A program made the translations under genes and the position numbers. This document shows, piece after piece, positions 61,167 to 64,000 of a stretch of 64,000 nt of DNA (its first letter is position 1; every line of letters starts with the position of its first letter). The notes under the pieces were generated by a model, which saw only the letters and a program-made list of their open reading frames with translations, was not told the origin of the DNA and made no database searches. Origin of the DNA: Polyangiaceae bacterium (GTDB taxonomy: Bacteria > Myxococcota_A > Polyangia > Polyangiales > Polyangiaceae); the NCBI GenBank assembly GCA_016712345.1, contig JADJRH010000001.1, forward strand, positions 4,030,001 through 4,094,000, in the 5' to 3' direction.

Positions 61167-64000
61167 TCAGGGATGGATAATGATTGCGGTGGGCGGCGGG
61201 TCAACCGGAGTGGTAATCACTTCTTTCAGCTCGCCCGTTTTTTTATCAATTTCCAAACTCAGTCGCGCACCCCAATGGTTCAATGGGTAGGTTCCTATCT
61301 CCCCAATGGGCTCCACGTCCAGGTCAAAACCAATCGTGTCGACCGAGAATTTGTCGCGCTGTTGTTCCACCACAACCGCCACCGTCTTGCTGTCAGCACT
61401 CCACCTCACCCCACCGGTTGGCTTCCCAGAGAGCCAACGCGTTCCTTGCAGGCGCGGTCCCGCCTTGTTGCACTCAAAAAAGTCCGCGGCCGTTGAATGT
61501 CCGGGCAAACTACCCTGGGCAAAAATCACCCAATGTTGGCCGTCCGGCGCCAGATGAATTGTTCTAGGGTCAGGTTGTCTCATGGGTAGATCGCCAACCT
61601 GCTCAATGGAGTCAGGTCGAATCTCGATCACCCGCAGCCCGTCCCGCCACACCACCAAAGCTCGGTTTTCCGCAAGAAAAAACCAGTCCGAGACGTCTTT
61701 TTCGTGCGTCTCCAGTTTTTTTCCGAGGGTCAGATTCCAAACGCTCTGGCGATTTTCTTCCACAACGGCGAGGTATCTCCCCTCGTTGTCAAAACGAACC
61801 AGGCCTCGGTTGGCGGTTCCCGGATCGTCGGCGAGTTGAGTGTGAGCGCAGCCTTCCGCTTTCCACACCACCAGCCCTTTCGACCCGTTGAACAACGCCA
61901 ATCGGCGGCCGGTTGGGTCAAACGCTGCCTCTCGGATGTTCGGCTCACTTTTCAGCTCGCAAACGAGGGTAGGTTCGACGGAATCAAACTTCCACCACTT
62001 GCCATCGACGACGCCCTGCGACCCGTCTTTTGAAAATTTGAAAAACCCCCCTTCGTCCGCGGTTTTTAAGGTGCCCACGTTCTTCAACGTCACCATGTTC
62101 CACAATTCCAGGGTTCTCGGCTTTGAAAATGGCGAAACAACCTTGTCTGGTGGTGGAGCTGGAACGTCCCCCTTTTTTCGCAGCGCCAACATCGACGTCT
62201 CCGCCGAATGATCCACCAACGGCCAATCTGCTCGTGCGCCACCCACTTCCGCGATCCGCGCCCGGCTGCCTGTCTGGAAATCCACCACTTCCATTGCAAA
62301 TCGCGAGGTCAAGTCGGGATCGTCTGCCCATACGGCGCCGCGCATGGAACCTGGGAAAAATCCAATGTTGTAAGGGCTGGCGCCTTCCAGGGTAAACCCA
62401 TACCCGCTGGATTTCCCGCGCCGTTTTCTATACTCAACAGTCGTTCCATTTTCCCAAACAGCGTTATGCCACGTCGCCGGCCCGGTGTCGGCGGAGGTGT
62501 CGATTACGTTGGTGGCCGGTGCGAGTTTCAGAGGGTTTTCTTTGGAGCTTTGGCGAAGTTGCTCCTGGATATACGAGTCGGGATCGGCGTTCTCATCGGA
62601 CCGGCAGGCGAGTTCAATTTTGGCCCGCAGCGTCGCGGCGACTTCAATACCGTTGCCAAGGTCGTCAAGCGTCGCTTTCTCCCCATTCCAACGAAAAACT
62701 CGAATTTCACTTCCACGCGGCCGGCATGCGATCACTTCCCCCGTTGCGGTCACATGAGCCGGAGTCCAATTATTGGGTAGATCTACCCATTGTGACTTTA
62801 GTTGCTTGGCTGAAAAATAAGCCAATTTAGTTTGACCGGGCTGCGTTGCAATGGCGGCCATTGCGTCCCCCGTCGATAACTCACCCGCGGATAACGCCGG
62901 ACCGAGCGCATCCACATCTGTCAGCTTTTCTTTTGATTGGGTAGGTAAGTGAAACGCCTTGGAGGTTTTGGCCGACGAGACAAACACCCATCGCCTTGTC
63001 ATCACGGCCCGCGCCACATTGGGTAAGGGCAGCGTGTACACCGTTTTCTTGCTCTGCACATCCCACACGTTCACCCGGTCATCGCCCACCGTTAGAAGCG
63101 TTTTTGCGTCATCTGACAATACGGCTTTCCGGGCTCTGGGATCGGCAAACGTGCGCGGTTCCAATTCATCCGGGAACCACACCACTGCCCCTATCCCGTC
63201 GTCGATGCCTCTCACCAGGCCGGACGCTCGTTCAATCACGAACCCGCGGCTCCCATTGGAAACGAGGGTTTTTCCCTCTTGGCTTCCCGCACTGTTGAAA
63301 CGAGCAATGGTGGTGTGTCCGGGCTCACTCACTTCGACAAAAAACCGGTTCTGAAGGCTTGCCACAACAAAGTCAGTTACCCCACCTTTCCAGAAACGCA
63401 GCGGCCGTCCACCTTCGTTGGCATCCCATAAATACGCTCCCGCCGAGTCAGAAAACAGGACGGTATTTTCTGTTAGGCCCGGCACCGCGTCGTCAATATT
63501 GGAAGTGCCGCGAAGGATCCGGGCGTGTTGCAATTGTTCGTTAGCCAAGTATCTAACTTCGCGGCGAATTTGATCGTCGTCGTGGTATTGCAACGCCTGT
63601 AGAAATCGCATGATCGCTCTGTCAGGTTTGCCGTCAACCACCTCGTTTCTACCCAGTCTCACCAGCAGATCTGCAACGGATTTGTCGGCCACGCGGCGGG
63701 CTGCTCTCAGGCCTGAGCTTGGGTCGTGTATTTGGTCCAACGTCTGCGTCAACTGTTGATGGAGTGCAATGACATCATCCAGACTTCGACGTTTATTCGT
63801 TTGGTCCACAAATCCCAACAACTCTCGTGTCAGGTTGACAGCCTGCGCCTGCTTTTCCTGCTCCGGCCGTCTTACTCCCCATTCATACCCTGCCCCCAGC
63901 CCCGCCGCCAAAAGTACACTTACCCCGGCGATGATCCAGTTGCGCCGCTGTTTCTTTTTGGCCTCTTGTGCCAGGCGGATCTCCTTTGCTACGAGTTCTT
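61167..64000 (-). CDS. membrane-anchored beta-propeller (WD40-like) protein, N-terminus outside window
   Basis: About 943 codons in the window; the frame is open through the right edge, so the 5' end is missing. The right-most part reads ELVAKEIRLAQEAKKKQRR, a basic coiled-coil stretch, followed by one transmembrane helix (NWIIAGVSVLLAAGLGAG). Next comes a helical region (~120 residues), then long propeller-like repeats. Examples are AVLSDDAKTLLTVGDDRVNVWDV, LWNMVTLKNVGTL and LAVVEENRQSVWNLTLG. In such proteins the missing N-terminus is often a kinase, caspase or NTPase domain, so the part outside is important. The extracytoplasmic propeller probably senses or binds partners (inference). Confidence 0.8.
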   Translation of the reverse strand, partial: ELVAKEIRLAQEAKKKQRRNWIIAGVSVLLAAGLGAGYEWGVRRPEQEKQAQAVNLTRELLGFVDQTNKRRSLDDVIALHQQLTQTLDQIHDPSSGLRAARRVADKSVADLLVRLGRNEVVDGKPDRAIMRFLQALQYHDDDQIRREVRYLANEQLQHARILRGTSNIDDAVPGLTENTVLFSDSAGAYLWDANEGGRPLRFWKGGVTDFVVASLQNRFFVEVSEPGHTTIARFNSAGSQEGKTLVSNGSRGFVIERASGLVRGIDDGIGAVVWFPDELEPRTFADPRARKAVLSDDAKTLLTVGDDRVNVWDVQSKKTVYTLPLPNVARAVMTRRWVFVSSAKTSKAFHLPTQSKEKLTDVDALGPALSAGELSTGDAMAAIATQPGQTKLAYFSAKQLKSQWVDLPNNWTPAHVTATGEVIACRPRGSEIRVFRWNGEKATLDDLGNGIEVAATLRAKIELACRSDENADPDSYIQEQLRQSSKENPLKLAPATNVIDTSADTGPATWHNAVWENGTTVEYRKRRGKSSGYGFTLEGASPYNIGFFPGSMRGAVWADDPDLTSRFAMEVVDFQTGSRARIAEVGGARADWPLVDHSAETSMLALRKKGDVPAPPPDKVVSPFSKPRTLELWNMVTLKNVGTLKTADEGGFFKFSKDGSQGVVDGKWWKFDSVEPTLVCELKSEPNIREAAFDPTGRRLALFNGSKGLVVWKAEGCAHTQLADDPGTANRGLVRFDNEGRYLAVVEENRQSVWNLTLGKKLETHEKDVSDWFFLAENRALVVWRDGLRVIEIRPDSIEQVGDLPMRQPDPRTIHLAPDGQHWVIFAQGSLPGHSTAADFFECNKAGPRLQGTRWLSGKPTGGVRWSADSKTVAVVVEQQRDKFSVDTIGFDLDVEPIGEIGTYPLNHWGARLSLEIDKKTGELKEVITTPVDPPPTAIIIHP

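Overview
The window looks like a piece of chromosome from a Myxococcota (Polyangia-like, class Deltaproteobacteria in older schemes) bacterium. This is inferred from the gene content: many lipoproteins with short Cys lipoboxes, Cys-rich secreted proteins, PEGA-domain proteins, Hanks-type Ser/Thr kinases, very large TPR proteins, a TatT-type lipoprotein and the CC...WD..C repeats typical of secreted myxobacterial proteins. GC is roughly in the high 50s by eye. It is clearly higher in the giant TPR gene (8.4-14 kb) than in the radical SAM gene (25-28 kb). Coding density is very high. I saw no rRNA, tRNA, CRISPR array or intact insertion sequence.

Layout. 0-6.7 kb (mostly minus): a Cys-rich secreted lipoprotein cut by the window edge, a PEGA/TPR membrane protein, an acyl-CoA synthetase, a lipoprotein fusing a formylglycine-generating-enzyme-like domain to an uncharacterised LIC_10091-like domain, and a small DUF697-like membrane protein. 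7-15 kb: a secreted astacin-like metalloprotease (plus) and a head-to-head pair of TPR proteins (1855 and 331 aa). 15-21 kb: a short-chain dehydrogenase, a CapA-like lipoprotein, an L,D-transpeptidase-like lipoprotein and a bifunctional salicylyl-CoA 5-hydroxylase/oxidoreductase. 21-28 kb: a DUF58-VWA (BatA-like) operon, a Nudix hydrolase, a GNAT acetyltransferase and a tandem double radical SAM protein. 28.5-29.1 kb: a non-coding stretch with an inverted-repeat element. 29-36 kb: a GxSxG-type lipoprotein hydrolase, the arginine operon argC-argJ/B(fused)-argF and a methyltransferase. 36-40 kb: a minus-strand Ser/Thr kinase - PEGA protein - beta-propeller operon. 40-43 kb: an ATP-dependent DNA ligase with its MBL-fold exonuclease partner, preceded by a 20-bp perfect palindrome. 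43-51 kb: a PhnD-like binding protein with TatT lipoprotein, an SPFH protein, a 1057-aa secreted protein and a tandem DsbA-like protein. 51-55.6 kb: an F420-reductase-like protein, a kinase-receiver fusion, a CPBP protease and a UbiA-type prenyl phosphoribosyltransferase. 55.7-60.2 kb: a MoxR-DUF58-transglutaminase operon. 60-64 kb: a Uma2-family protein and a membrane-anchored propeller protein that runs off the window.

Functional threads: arginine biosynthesis from glutamate by the cyclic route (ArgJ) in one operon; repair-type ligation (exonuclease plus ligase); two separate DUF58 modules for envelope or chaperone-type functions; and several kinase/PEGA/propeller signalling or surface modules. 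The most unusual items are the palindromic octamer GTGTACAC, found at least 16 times and used in all three codon phases; the tandem radical SAM protein; the ArgJ-ArgB fusion; the FGE/LIC_10091 fusion; the kinase-receiver fusion; and the palindromic operator before the exonuclease-ligase operon. Where the longest open frame overlapped a neighbour or lacked a sensible N-terminus, I chose an internal start and say so in the entry.
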